Source of the DNA: Actinomycetospora cinnamomea
Lineage (GTDB): Bacteria; Actinomycetota; Actinomycetes; Mycobacteriales; Pseudonocardiaceae
Direction: 5' to 3'
NCBI RefSeq assembly: GCF_003096675.1
Contig: NZ_QEKW01000001.1
Coordinates: forward strand, 744,001-808,000
DNA length: 64,000 nt
Of this stretch, positions 41,717-49,426 are shown one piece after another (positions within the stretch are counted from its first letter, which is position 1; each line of letters starts with the position of its first letter). The translations under genes were made by a program, and so were the position numbers. The notes beneath the pieces are model-generated. The model worked only from the letters and a program-made list of their open reading frames with translations. It did no database searches and was not told the DNA's origin.

Positions 41717-42964
41717 GTGGTGCAGCTGCCCGTCCCCGACCCCGGTCCGGAGGCCGCGGTGGCGTTCGTCCGCGAGCACCTCGCCGACCTCGCCTGCGAC
41801 ACCCCGGCCGCGTCCGAGGCGATCCGCGGGGGCCAGAGCGCCGCCGACGCCGCCCTCGCCGCACTCGACGTCACCGGATACGCGGGCCGGCGCAGCGTGG
41901 TGTGGCCGCCGGAGCGGCGCGGGGCGACCAGGATGTCGCCGTACGTCCGCCACAACCTCGTCGACCTGCCGACGCTGTGGGACCACGTCGCGGACGCGCG
42001 GGCCAACGACCGGCGCAAGTACCGCGACGAGCTCGCGTGGCAGGAGTTCACCCGCCACCTCTACGCCCGCCTCGGCCGCGACGGCGCTGCCGCCCTGCGC
42101 GAGGAGCTGCGCGCCCACCCGCCGCAGCCGCCCGAGGGATGGGACGAGCCGTGGCCGCGGGACATGAACTGCATGGACGTCACCGTCGGCGAGCTCCACA
42201 CCGACGGCTGGCTGGTCAACCAGACGCGCATGTGGCTGGCGAGCCAGTGGACCGTGCGGGCCGGGGCGCGGTGGCGCGACGGGGAGGAGGAGTTCTTCAC
42301 CCACCTCCTCGACGGCTCGCGCGCGGCGAACCGGTTGAACTGGCAATGGACGGTCGGCGCCGGCAACGGCAAGGCGTACGGGTTCTCGCGCTGGCAGGTG
42401 GAGAAGCGGGCGCCGGGCCTGTGCCGGCGATGCGTGCTGCGCGTCGCCTGCCCCGTCCGGTCGTGGCCGGCCGAGCAGCGCACGACGCGGGTGCCCGTCC
42501 CGGAGCTGCTGCGCCACGACCCGGATCCCTCCGTGACCGCCGGGCCCGCCGAGCCCTCCGGGTCCCTCAATGACGTGGATGCCGTGTGGCTCACCGCCGA
42601 GTCCCTCGGCGACGCCGACCCCGCCCTCGCCGCACATCCCGACGTGCCCGCGGTCTTCTTCTTCGACGAGCCGTTGCTGCGCCGGCTGATGCTCTCGGGC
42701 AAGCGTCTGGTGTTCCTCGCCGAGACCCTCGCCGACCTGGCCGCGCGCCGGCCCGTGGAGATCCACCGGGGGCGGGTGGCCGACGAGCTGGGCGGGCGGC
42801 GGCTGGCCGTCACGTTCGCGCCGGTGCCGGGCTTCCGGCGGCGCGCGGCCGCCCTGGAACCGGCGGTGGTGCACCCGTGGCGCTGGCTCTTCCGCCCGCG
42901 GTCGGGGCGGATGCAGTCGTACACCGCGTGGCGCAACGGCATGCCGGCGGGGCGGGACGCGTGA
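41717..42964 (+). CDS. Photolyase/cryptochrome-like flavoprotein with permuted domains and FeS-type cysteines
   Basis: 415 residues from GTG at 41717. The first 255 residues are the FAD-binding helical domain of photolyases: LAWQEFTRHLYAR, DGWLVNQTRMWLASQW, FFTHLLDGSRAANRLNWQW and TVGAGNGKAYGFSRW. The Rossmann-like antenna domain, normally N-terminal, comes second (about 270-415): DAVWLTAESLGDADPALAAH, VPAVFFFDEPLLRRL and SGKRLVFLAETLADLAAR. Cysteines occur as DMNCM, then 84 residues later CRRCVLRVACP. This matches the spacing and context of the four [4Fe-4S] ligands in bacterial FeS photolyases (PhrB/CryB). Light-driven DNA repair or signalling is inferred. No upstream coding sequence could supply a conventional N-terminal domain, because the divergent kinase starts 27 bases away. 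The start codon is uncertain by one codon (GTG GTG). Confidence 0.78.
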   Translation: MVQLPVPDPGPEAAVAFVREHLADLACDTPAASEAIRGGQSAADAALAALDVTGYAGRRSVVWPPERRGATRMSPYVRHNLVDLPTLWDHVADARANDRRKYRDELAWQEFTRHLYARLGRDGAAALREELRAHPPQPPEGWDEPWPRDMNCMDVTVGELHTDGWLVNQTRMWLASQWTVRAGARWRDGEEEFFTHLLDGSRAANRLNWQWTVGAGNGKAYGFSRWQVEKRAPGLCRRCVLRVACPVRSWPAEQRTTRVPVPELLRHDPDPSVTAGPAEPSGSLNDVDAVWLTAESLGDADPALAAHPDVPAVFFFDEPLLRRLMLSGKRLVFLAETLADLAARRPVEIHRGRVADELGGRRLAVTFAPVPGFRRRAAALEPAVVHPWRWLFRPRSGRMQSYTAWRNGMPAGRDA

Positions 42965-43073
42965 GCTGACTCGCCGGCGCTGCCCGCGGGGACGCCCCGA
43001 CCGGGGCTGATGCGCGCGACGGTGTCGGTCGCGCGTGCGACGCTGCCCGCGCAGCGGCAGCGAGGGGGTCGGC

Positions 43074-43871
43074 GTGGTGCGCGAGCAGCAGCCGTGGTTG
43101 GACGTGCCGTACGCGGAGAAGGACGAGGCCCGGGCCGCGGGCGCGCGGTGGGACTGGCGGGCCAAGCGCTGGTACGCGCCCCGTCCGGGGATGGCCGAGC
43201 TGGAGCGGTGGCTGCCGGTGCCGCGCCCCGCGCCCGACGCGGCGGCCGGGGACCGTCCGCTCCACTCGCCGGGGCCAGGGGCCGCGCAGGAGGCGGCGGC
43301 GCAGGGGGACGTCGGCGACGATTCCCGGCGCGCGGGCGCCGAGGGCGAGGTCCGGCTCGCCGAGGCGCTGCGTGGCCTGACCGAGCCCACCGTGCTGGCG
43401 CGGCTGACCCGGCGCCGCCCGCCCTGGCGCGTGCTGCACGCGGTGCCCGTCGGCATCGGTCGCCGCGACGTCGACCACGTCCTCCTCGGCCCACCGGGGG
43501 TCGTCACGGTCACCACCGCGCACCACGCCGGCCGGCTGGTGCGGGTCGACGGCGACCACCTCACCGTCGACCGGCTCCCCACCGCTCACGTCCCGCGCGC
43601 CCGCGCCGAGGCCGAGCGCGCCGGGCGCCTGCTGGCCGCGGCCCGCGGCGGTGGCGACGAGGCGGTGCCGCCGGTGACCGCGGCGCTGGCCGTCGTCGCC
43701 GCTTCCGTGACCACCGCGGTGGGTGGCCACCTGCCCGGAGGAGTCCTCGTCGCGACCCCGGCGAGGCTGCCGCGGCTGGTCACCGCCCTGCCCGCGGTGC
43801 TCGCCGACGTCGAGATCGACGAGCTCTACGCCGTGGCCCGGCGCCTGAGCACCTGGACACGCGAGGTCTGA
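43074..43871 (+). CDS. DUF5710 plus NERD-domain protein
   Basis: 265 residues from GTG at 43074, chosen for GAGGGGG seven bases upstream. The N-terminal 45 residues (WLDVPYAEKDEARAAGARWD, then RAKRWYAPRPGM) are a DUF5710 domain, a small module often found with TOPRIM or helicase-type DNA proteins. After a Pro/Ala linker, residues about 95-215 form a NERD nuclease-like domain: AEGEVRLAEALRGL, WRVLHAVPVGIGRRDVDHVL and PPGVVTVTTAHHAGRLVRVD, with the Asp-His-Val-Leu strand of the catalytic core. The usual Lys of the ExK motif is replaced in TVTTAHHAG, so nuclease activity is uncertain. Follows the photolyase-like gene by about 110 bases on the same strand. Confidence 0.75.
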   Translation: MVREQQPWLDVPYAEKDEARAAGARWDWRAKRWYAPRPGMAELERWLPVPRPAPDAAAGDRPLHSPGPGAAQEAAAQGDVGDDSRRAGAEGEVRLAEALRGLTEPTVLARLTRRRPPWRVLHAVPVGIGRRDVDHVLLGPPGVVTVTTAHHAGRLVRVDGDHLTVDRLPTAHVPRARAEAERAGRLLAAARGGGDEAVPPVTAALAVVAASVTTAVGGHLPGGVLVATPARLPRLVTALPAVLADVEIDELYAVARRLSTWTREV

Positions 43872-43889
43872 GGGTCGCGCGGCGCCTGT

Positions 43890-44660
43890 TCAGCCCGCGG
43901 GCTCGAAGACACCGTCGAGGAGCGTGGGGACGGCGGTGCTCCGGTCGAGCTCGGCGGCCACGTCGACGTCGTCGGCGAAGCCGTGCTCGCGGAGCTCCAC
44001 GCCGCTCGTGCAGCGGTGCAGGGCACGGGGCAGGTCGTGGGCGACCGCGTCGAAGGCCGCCGCCGCGGCCCGGGCGTCCGGTGACGGCTCGACCGGGCCG
44101 ATCTCGGACAGCGCCCGGATCACGGCCCCGGCACCCCACAGGTCCTCGCTCGCCCGGCGTCGAGAACCGTCGGGGCGAACCTCGCCGGCCGGGACCACGA
44201 CGACCCGCCGCGGCGGTCCGTCCGCGCCCCGGTGATGGAGCCACTGCGCGACGGCCCGACGGTTGCGAAGGCAGCCCCCGACGACCTCGGTGTCCCGGTC
44301 CGCGAGCTGCGCGCTGATCGTGGACCCGTTGGGCGACGGCAGCACCAGGCGCGGCAGCGGACCCGCGGCGCGCACCGTCACCGGGGACAGGCTGACCCGA
44401 CCGGGCCCGGCCTCCCCGCGCCGCACGGCGAGCTCCGCGTCGTGCTCGCGAGCCAGGGCGTTCGCGCGCTCGTCGAGCCAGGGGCACGGCACCACCCGCG
44501 TGCCGCGGTCGGCCGCGACGCTCAGCGTGGTGGTGAAGCTGAGCACGTCGACCACGACCGCGAGGTCACCGCCCGTCGCCACCCTCGACACGCCGGTGGC
44601 GCCCCAGGCCGACGACACGGCGAGCCGGGGCGACCGGGTTCTCGCCCCTCCGGCACTCAT
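43890..44660 (-). CDS. 2-phosphosulfolactate phosphatase family protein (ComB)
   Basis: 256 residues from ATG at 44660. ComB family motifs are LAVVVDVLSFTTTLSVA near residue 33, PRLVLPSPNGSTISAQLA near 105, VVVVPAGEVRPDGSRR near 152 and ASEDLWGAGAVI with the acidic metal ligands. In methanogens and some bacteria ComB makes sulfolactate for coenzyme M; actinobacteria that lack that pathway also keep homologs whose substrate is unknown. The gene has a very short 5' leader (TACGGT at about -14) and may be leaderless. It converges on the NERD gene with 18 bases between. Confidence 0.82.
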   Translation of the reverse strand: MSAGGARTRSPRLAVSSAWGATGVSRVATGGDLAVVVDVLSFTTTLSVAADRGTRVVPCPWLDERANALAREHDAELAVRRGEAGPGRVSLSPVTVRAAGPLPRLVLPSPNGSTISAQLADRDTEVVGGCLRNRRAVAQWLHHRGADGPPRRVVVVPAGEVRPDGSRRRASEDLWGAGAVIRALSEIGPVEPSPDARAAAAAFDAVAHDLPRALHRCTSGVELREHGFADDVDVAAELDRSTAVPTLLDGVFEPAG

Positions 44661-44858
44661 TCCCGAGACCGTAGGACCCGGGACGGCGAGCCGCCGTGCC
44701 CGAGACCCGCGGAACGGGACGGTCGGGGGCCGGGGTCGGGGAGGTCGTCGGTGAAGCGCCCGGACAGACCGGCAACCCCCGCGCGGCCCCGCACCCTGCC
44801 GAACAAGCCACCCAGCTCAACGATCAGCACCAAAGATCGCCGCTGGGTCGAGGCCCAG

Positions 44859-46364
44859 TCAGGACTGTTGGTAGATCGACTTGAGCGACTGGTACGAGGA
44901 GAGCCCTTCGGGGCCGAGCTCACGGCCGATACCGCTCGCCTTGACGCCACCGAACGGCGCGCCGATGTCGAGCATGTAAGAGTTGATTCCGACGGACCCG
45001 GACCGGACACGCGCCGCGACGGCCATCGCGCGGTCCGGGTCGGACGACCACACGCTCCCGCCCAGCCCGTAGTCGGAGTCGTTGGCGATCGACACCGCCT
45101 CGTCCGTGTCCCGGTAGGGGATCACCGCGAGGACCGGGCCGAAGATCTCCTCCTGGGCGATCGCCGACCTGTTGTCGACCTCGGTGAAGATCGTCGGCTC
45201 GACGAACCAGCCGCGGTCCAGGTGCGCCGGTCGCCCGCCCCCCGTCACCAGCGTCGCCCCGTCCGAGACGCCCTTGGCGATGTAGCCTTCGACCCGGTCC
45301 CGCTGACGCGCACTCACGAGCGGGCCGATCTGCGTCGCCGGGTCGAGTGGATCACCGATGGTCAACGAGCCGGTGAGCGCTGTCAGGGCTTCCACGACCT
45401 CCTCGTAACGGGTCCGCGGGGCGAGCACGCGGGTGCAGAGGTAGCACGTCTGCCCGTTGTTCAGCATCGTCGCCGCGAACACGGCGTCGAGCCGGGGCAG
45501 GAGGTCAGCGTCATCGAGGACGATCGCGGCCGACTTGCCGCCGAGCTCGAGGGTGACCGGGCGCAGCAGCCTCCCGCACGTCTCGGCGATGGCCCGGCCG
45601 ACCGAGGTGGAGCCGGTGAAGGCCACCTTGTCCACGCGCGGGTGCGCGGCGAGGTAGGCGCCGATCTCGCCCCGGCCCGAGACGATGTTGACGACCCCGG
45701 GCGGCAGCCCGGCCGCCTCCACGGCCTCGGCCAGCAGGTACGCGTCGAGCACCGTCGAGGACGACGGCTTCAGCACCACCGTGCAACCCGCCGCGAGCGC
45801 AGGAGCGAGTTTGAAGAATGTGAGGGTCTGCGGGTAGTTGAAGGGGATGATGGCGGCGACCACACCGACCGGCTCACGGCGCACGACCGTGCTGCCGCCG
45901 AGCAGGCCCGGCCGCGTCTCCTCGGACGGCGAGGCCTCGATCAGGTCCGCGTAGTACCCGAGCAGCGTCGCGGGCAGGACCGCCTCGGACATCGCGCCGA
46001 TCTGCACGGGCATACCGTTCTGGCTGCTGACCCGCCGCACCGTCTCGTCGCAGCGGGCGGACACCTCGACCGCGAGGCGCCGCAGCGCGGCGGCCCGTTC
46101 GGCCGGGGCGAGGCCCGACCATCGGGCAGGATCGTCGAACGCCCGGCGCGCGGCCTCGACGGCGGCGTCGGCGTCAGCCTCGACGGCCTCCGGGACCCGC
46201 CCGATCACCTCCTCGGTACTCGCGGAGACGACCTCGATCTCCCGGTCCGACGCGGGCTCCACCCACGACCCGTCGATGAACAGCTTGTCGTAGACCTCGT
46301 ACACGGCATCCCCCGCGTGCTCCAGTTCCGGTTCCGACGACTCGGTACCGTTGCGAGGAGCCAT
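44859..46364 (-). CDS. Aldehyde dehydrogenase (NAD(P)-dependent)
   Basis: 501 residues from ATG at 46364 (MAPRNGTESSEP); a longer frame upstream is rejected. IIPFNYPQTLTFFKLAPALA and TVVLKPSSSTV carry the NAD-binding and lysine elements. FTGSTSVGRAIAETCG is the cofactor loop, TLELGGKSAAIVLDDADL the general-base Glu near 258, and NNGQTCYLCTRVLAPR the catalytic Cys near 292. EEIFGPVLAVIPY is also canonical. It oxidises an aldehyde to the acid; the closest pattern is the broad betaine/aliphatic aldehyde group. It is divergent from an orphan gene, and base composition is somewhat lower in GC than flanking operons, so this pair may be an insertion next to the IS3 remnant. A weak hairpin CTGGG/CCCAG (44843-44858) follows the stop. 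Confidence 0.92.
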   Translation of the reverse strand: MAPRNGTESSEPELEHAGDAVYEVYDKLFIDGSWVEPASDREIEVVSASTEEVIGRVPEAVEADADAAVEAARRAFDDPARWSGLAPAERAAALRRLAVEVSARCDETVRRVSSQNGMPVQIGAMSEAVLPATLLGYYADLIEASPSEETRPGLLGGSTVVRREPVGVVAAIIPFNYPQTLTFFKLAPALAAGCTVVLKPSSSTVLDAYLLAEAVEAAGLPPGVVNIVSGRGEIGAYLAAHPRVDKVAFTGSTSVGRAIAETCGRLLRPVTLELGGKSAAIVLDDADLLPRLDAVFAATMLNNGQTCYLCTRVLAPRTRYEEVVEALTALTGSLTIGDPLDPATQIGPLVSARQRDRVEGYIAKGVSDGATLVTGGGRPAHLDRGWFVEPTIFTEVDNRSAIAQEEIFGPVLAVIPYRDTDEAVSIANDSDYGLGGSVWSSDPDRAMAVAARVRSGSVGINSYMLDIGAPFGGVKASGIGRELGPEGLSSYQSLKSIYQQS

Positions 46365-46657
46365 GAGCCCACCCAGAGCCAAGAGTCCCTGCGTCGCTCG
46401 ACCGTCCGGCCCGACTCCCAACCGCCGGTGGGCAGCGCCTGCACGAGCGCGGAGCGGGCTGCGGTGCACCCGCTCGCACGTCAACGGCGACGCCCGCCCT
46501 CGGAGACGGTCGCCCGTCGGGGATGGGACTTGCGACCCTGGTAGGTGGAGCGCTCCCACGGCCTGCTGCAGATGTGGGGCCAGTCAGCAGTGCCTCCCGA
46601 AGCCTGCCTGCCCACCTTGGCGACGATGAGCGACCGACAACTTCGAGGAGATCACCG

Positions 46658-47026
46658 ATGAGCGGACTCGGTCCCTTCGACCCCACCACGGCTCCGTACT
46701 GGTGGGCACACATGTGGAAGGAGATGCGCGAACACCAGGAACGGGTGCTCACCGAGACGCACACGCAACAGGCTCCGAAACCGGCCCACCCGGACTACGT
46801 CGACCGCGATGGCGACCTCTGGCTCTATCTGCCGCACTGCGACCGCTACATGTACACGGCGAAGACCGGGCAGTTCTCCACCGCGGCGGAACGCGACCAT
46901 GTGCGGCACTACTGGGGAAACATGGTCGACCGTGACAACGTGCGGGACTTCATGGATTTCTGGGATCGTATGCTGTTGACGAAACAGGACCTTCACGAGC
47001 ATTTTGGCCCGCTTGCCGAAGCCTAA
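46658..47026 (+). CDS. Hypothetical protein, unrecognised
   Basis: 122 residues from ATG at 46658, preceded by GAGGAG. It ends in TAA, uncommon here. The sequence is rich in aromatic and charged residues: TTAPYWWAHMWKEMREHQER, DRDGDLWLYLPHCDRYMYTA, DHVRHYWGNMVDRDNVRDFM, WDRMLLTKQDLHEHFGP. Nine histidines and one Cys are scattered; HCDRYMYTA could bind metal. There is no signal peptide or membrane helix. I recognise no family. Codons such as CAT, TTT and GAT are more frequent than in neighbours, suggesting recent transfer. It is divergent from the aldehyde dehydrogenase (293 bases), with an IS3 remnant 70 bases downstream. Confidence 0.72.
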   Translation: MSGLGPFDPTTAPYWWAHMWKEMREHQERVLTETHTQQAPKPAHPDYVDRDGDLWLYLPHCDRYMYTAKTGQFSTAAERDHVRHYWGNMVDRDNVRDFMDFWDRMLLTKQDLHEHFGPLAEA

Positions 47027-47096
47027 GTAACTCGGTTTGGGGTTGGCCCCTGGCACCGGGCACGTCAACTGAGGTGGACCCGGTCGGCCAGGGAGG

Positions 47097-47640
47097 ATGT
47101 CGTTCGTGCCCGCACCTCGCCCGCCGGAGTTCCGGCGTCGCGCCGTCGAGCTGGCTCGCCTAGGCGAGCAGCCGGTCGCCGCGATCGCCAAGGACCTCGG
47201 TATCTCTGAGGCGTGTCTGCGGAACTGGATGGCCCAGGCCGACGCCGATGGCGGCACCAACACCGATCGGTTGACCAGCAAAGAGCGCGCCGAGCTCGCC
47301 GAGCTGCGCAAAGACAAGCGTCGCCTCGAGGTGTCGAAAACGAAACCTCAAGCGCGCGGCGGCCCACTTCGCGCGGGTGAACGTCCTCCCGAAGTAGTCT
47401 TCCCGCTGGTCTGTGAACTCGCGACGACGGTCTCGACGTCGCGGTGACTGTCGAGTGCTCAATGGTCGTCGTCAGTGCTACTACGAATGGCTCGCGGGGC
47501 GAAGTCTGTCCGCGCGCAGGTTGCACCGTCCGCAACCCGGCCGCCGACCCCTACTCGCGAAGAGTCATCGGCTGGTCCATCGATGACAACATGCGCACCG
47601 CGCTGGTCACCGAAGCCCTCGGCATGGCCATCACCCGCCG
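47097..47640 (+). pseudogene. IS3-family transposase remnant (orfA and orfB pieces)
   Basis: The ATG at 47097 opens an IS3-type OrfA: RPPEFRRRAVELARLGEQPV, then LGISEACLRNWMAQADADGG and ELAELRKDKRRLEV. The frame is broken near 47335; the expected coiled-coil end NLKRAAAHFARVNVLPK continues in another frame to a TAG at 47397. OrfB survives as two fragments: CRVLNGRRQCYYEWLAGRSL (about 47452-47520) and PYSRRVIGWSIDDNMRTALV then TEALGMAI (about 47550-47637). The latter holds the region after the second catalytic Asp. The DDE core between them is deleted. It cannot transpose. I could not identify terminal inverted repeats. Confidence 0.85.
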
Positions 47641-47969
47641 GCGCCCGGCTCCACCACCCGCAGCGCGACCGGCACCACCGACACACGCCGAGCACCCCCG
47701 AGCAGGTGCCCGGCCAGCCGCGACGACGCCAGGGGCGGGCCGACCCTCGCCGGGGCGTGGACGGTGCACGCGGGCGTGTGGGTCCTGGTCGTGGCCGTGC
47801 CCGCCGTGGCCGGGTGGCCGCTGGTCGCGCCCAGCTCGCCCACCGACGCCGGCAGCAGGCCGAGACCGTGGCCCACCCGCCGGCCGACCGGCGCTCCATG
47901 CCTCGTGCACGACCGACCGTAGAGATCGCCGCCTCCCGGCGAATCCCTCCGCGGGCCCACGACCAGCCC
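47641..47969. other. Degenerate sequence after the IS3 remnant
   Basis: About 330 bases without a supportable gene. Frames on both strands are short or lack family features. One plus-strand frame reads a hydrophobic stretch (VWVLVVAVPAVAGWPLVA near 47775-47830) that could be a fragment of a lost membrane protein. Probably debris from the insertion. Confidence 0.5.
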
Positions 47970-48473
47970 CTACATCAGCTCCAGGACGAACGGCAGCTCC
48001 TGCACCCCGTACCAGGCCAGCTCGTGGTCCTCGACGTCACCGAGGGTGAACTCGGCGTCGTGATCGCCGAGGTCGGCGGCGTCCACGACCGCGGCGGCCG
48101 CCCGGACGGCATCGGCGGCCTCGGCGAGGTCCATGTGCACCGCCGCCAGCTTGGCCATCGGTACGGGGCCGGCCACGCGGACCACGGCGTCGTCGAGGTC
48201 GGGGCGCAGGGTGACGTCCTCGACGTCCGCGCTCACGACGACGCGGCGCGGCGGGGTCTCCGGGTCCTCGGCGAGCTCGGCGGCCAGCAGGCGCAGCGAG
48301 GCGCGGGCGGCCTCCGACATCGCGACGTACTCGAGCTCCTCGTCGTCGCCCGACGCGTAGGACTCGCGCAGTCGCGGCGTCAGCGCGAACGCCGTGCCCG
48401 ACAGCGGCTGCAGCTGCTCGGTGTCGAGCAGCCGGCGCAGGCCGGCCACGGTGGTCGGGACGTAGATCCTCAC
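47970..48473 (-). CDS. DUF6912-like hypothetical protein
   Basis: 167 residues from GTG at 48473 overlapping the patatin-like stop (GTGA at 48470-48473). It starts VRIYVPTTVAGLRRLLDTEQ and has FALTPRLRESYASGDDEELE, RRVVVSADVEDVTLRPDLDD and the C-terminal DHELAWYGVQELPFVLELM. This N- and C-terminal pattern is that of a conserved actinobacterial family of unknown function (RxYVPAT start, WYxxQELP...L end). There are no cysteines, signal or membrane segments. It is the last gene of the operon with the patatin and WS/DGAT proteins. Confidence 0.7.
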   Translation of the reverse strand: MRIYVPTTVAGLRRLLDTEQLQPLSGTAFALTPRLRESYASGDDEELEYVAMSEAARASLRLLAAELAEDPETPPRRVVVSADVEDVTLRPDLDDAVVRVAGPVPMAKLAAVHMDLAEAADAVRAAAAVVDAADLGDHDAEFTLGDVEDHELAWYGVQELPFVLELM

Positions 48474-49426
48474 CGTTCCCCCGTCTCGAGCTCCGCCCAC
48501 CGCTCCGCCGTCGTCCGCAGCGCCACCTGCGCGACCTCGGCCTGCTTGCGGGGGTCCATGACGTTCCAGCCGGTGACGGCGCGATCCTCGACGCCCGGGG
48601 CGTGCTCGGTCACCGCGATCCCGGCCTCGCGCAGCCGCCCGATCTCGTGCGCCGTGCGCCCGCCGATCAGCCCGCGCAGCCAGCCGTCCGTGGCGCCCAC
48701 CGGGTCCGACCACGGCTTCGGCGCCGCCCCCGTGCGCGCCAGGGGCACGAGCACGAGGGCCTCGTCGACGCGGGGGAGGTCGCCGTCGAGCAGGAGGTCG
48801 GCCGACGTCGCCGAGCACACGCCGCCGTCGACGTAGCGGCGCCCACCGATCCGGACCGGCGAGAACCATCCCGGCACCGCGCACGACGCCGTCGCCGCCT
48901 CGGCCATCGACGCCGGCGGTGCGCCCCGCCGCCCGAACGGCACCCGGTGCCCGTTGTCGTAGTCCATGGACACGATGCGCACCTGAGGGTGCTCGGGCCA
49001 CGTCTCGTGCGCCCACTTCGTCACCCACCGGGTCAGCCCGGTGGTGTCGCCGCGTCCGGTCGGCAGCAACGCGGCCCCGAACGCCAGCGGTGGGAACCGT
49101 CGCGGGCGGCGCGCGATCTTGCCCAGCAGCCGCAGCGACCCCGGACCGACGCGCGGCACGGGCGGCAGCCCCCGCCGCGCGGTCGACGGCGGTGCCCCCG
49201 GCGGGCGCGGCCGGGGCGGCGGCGGGTCGAGCAGGTCGTCGAGCATGTCCGACACCGGCACCCCGCTGGCCAGTGCCGCGGCCACCACCGAGCCCGCCGA
49301 GGTCCCCACCATCACCTCGGCCTCGCGCGCGTCGCGCCCCGTCGCGCGCTCCCACGTCGACAGCGCCGCGACCATCCAGGCGTAACCCAGCTGACCGCCC
49401 GTCCCCAGCACGAGGCCCAGGCTCAC
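48470..49426 (-). CDS. Patatin-like phospholipase
   Basis: 318 residues from GTG at 49426 (VSLGLVLGTGGQLGYAWMVA). The oxyanion loop GTGGQLGYA replaces the usual GGGxxG, the nucleophile elbow is MVGTSAGSVVAAAL near residue 45, and the second dyad residue is in RRYVDGGVCSATSADL near 200 (DGG). A Pro/Arg-rich insertion at about 75-110 separates the two. It should hydrolyse acyl esters of phospholipids or storage lipids. It is coupled by GTGA overlaps to the upstream WS/DGAT gene and to the downstream DUF6912-like gene, so a lipid-storage or remodelling operon is likely. Confidence 0.85.
   Translation of the reverse strand: MSLGLVLGTGGQLGYAWMVAALSTWERATGRDAREAEVMVGTSAGSVVAAALASGVPVSDMLDDLLDPPPPRPRPPGAPPSTARRGLPPVPRVGPGSLRLLGKIARRPRRFPPLAFGAALLPTGRGDTTGLTRWVTKWAHETWPEHPQVRIVSMDYDNGHRVPFGRRGAPPASMAEAATASCAVPGWFSPVRIGGRRYVDGGVCSATSADLLLDGDLPRVDEALVLVPLARTGAAPKPWSDPVGATDGWLRGLIGGRTAHEIGRLREAGIAVTEHAPGVEDRAVTGWNVMDPRKQAEVAQVALRTTAERWAELETGER

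Noticed and set aside
47097-47447. Intact 116-residue transposase OrfA
   Set aside because: The expected C-terminal coiled-coil is in another frame, so the apparent ORF end is an artefact of indels.
47641-47969. Minus-strand 109-residue ORF as a gene
   Set aside because: No SD, no recognisable fold, and it overlaps transposase debris.
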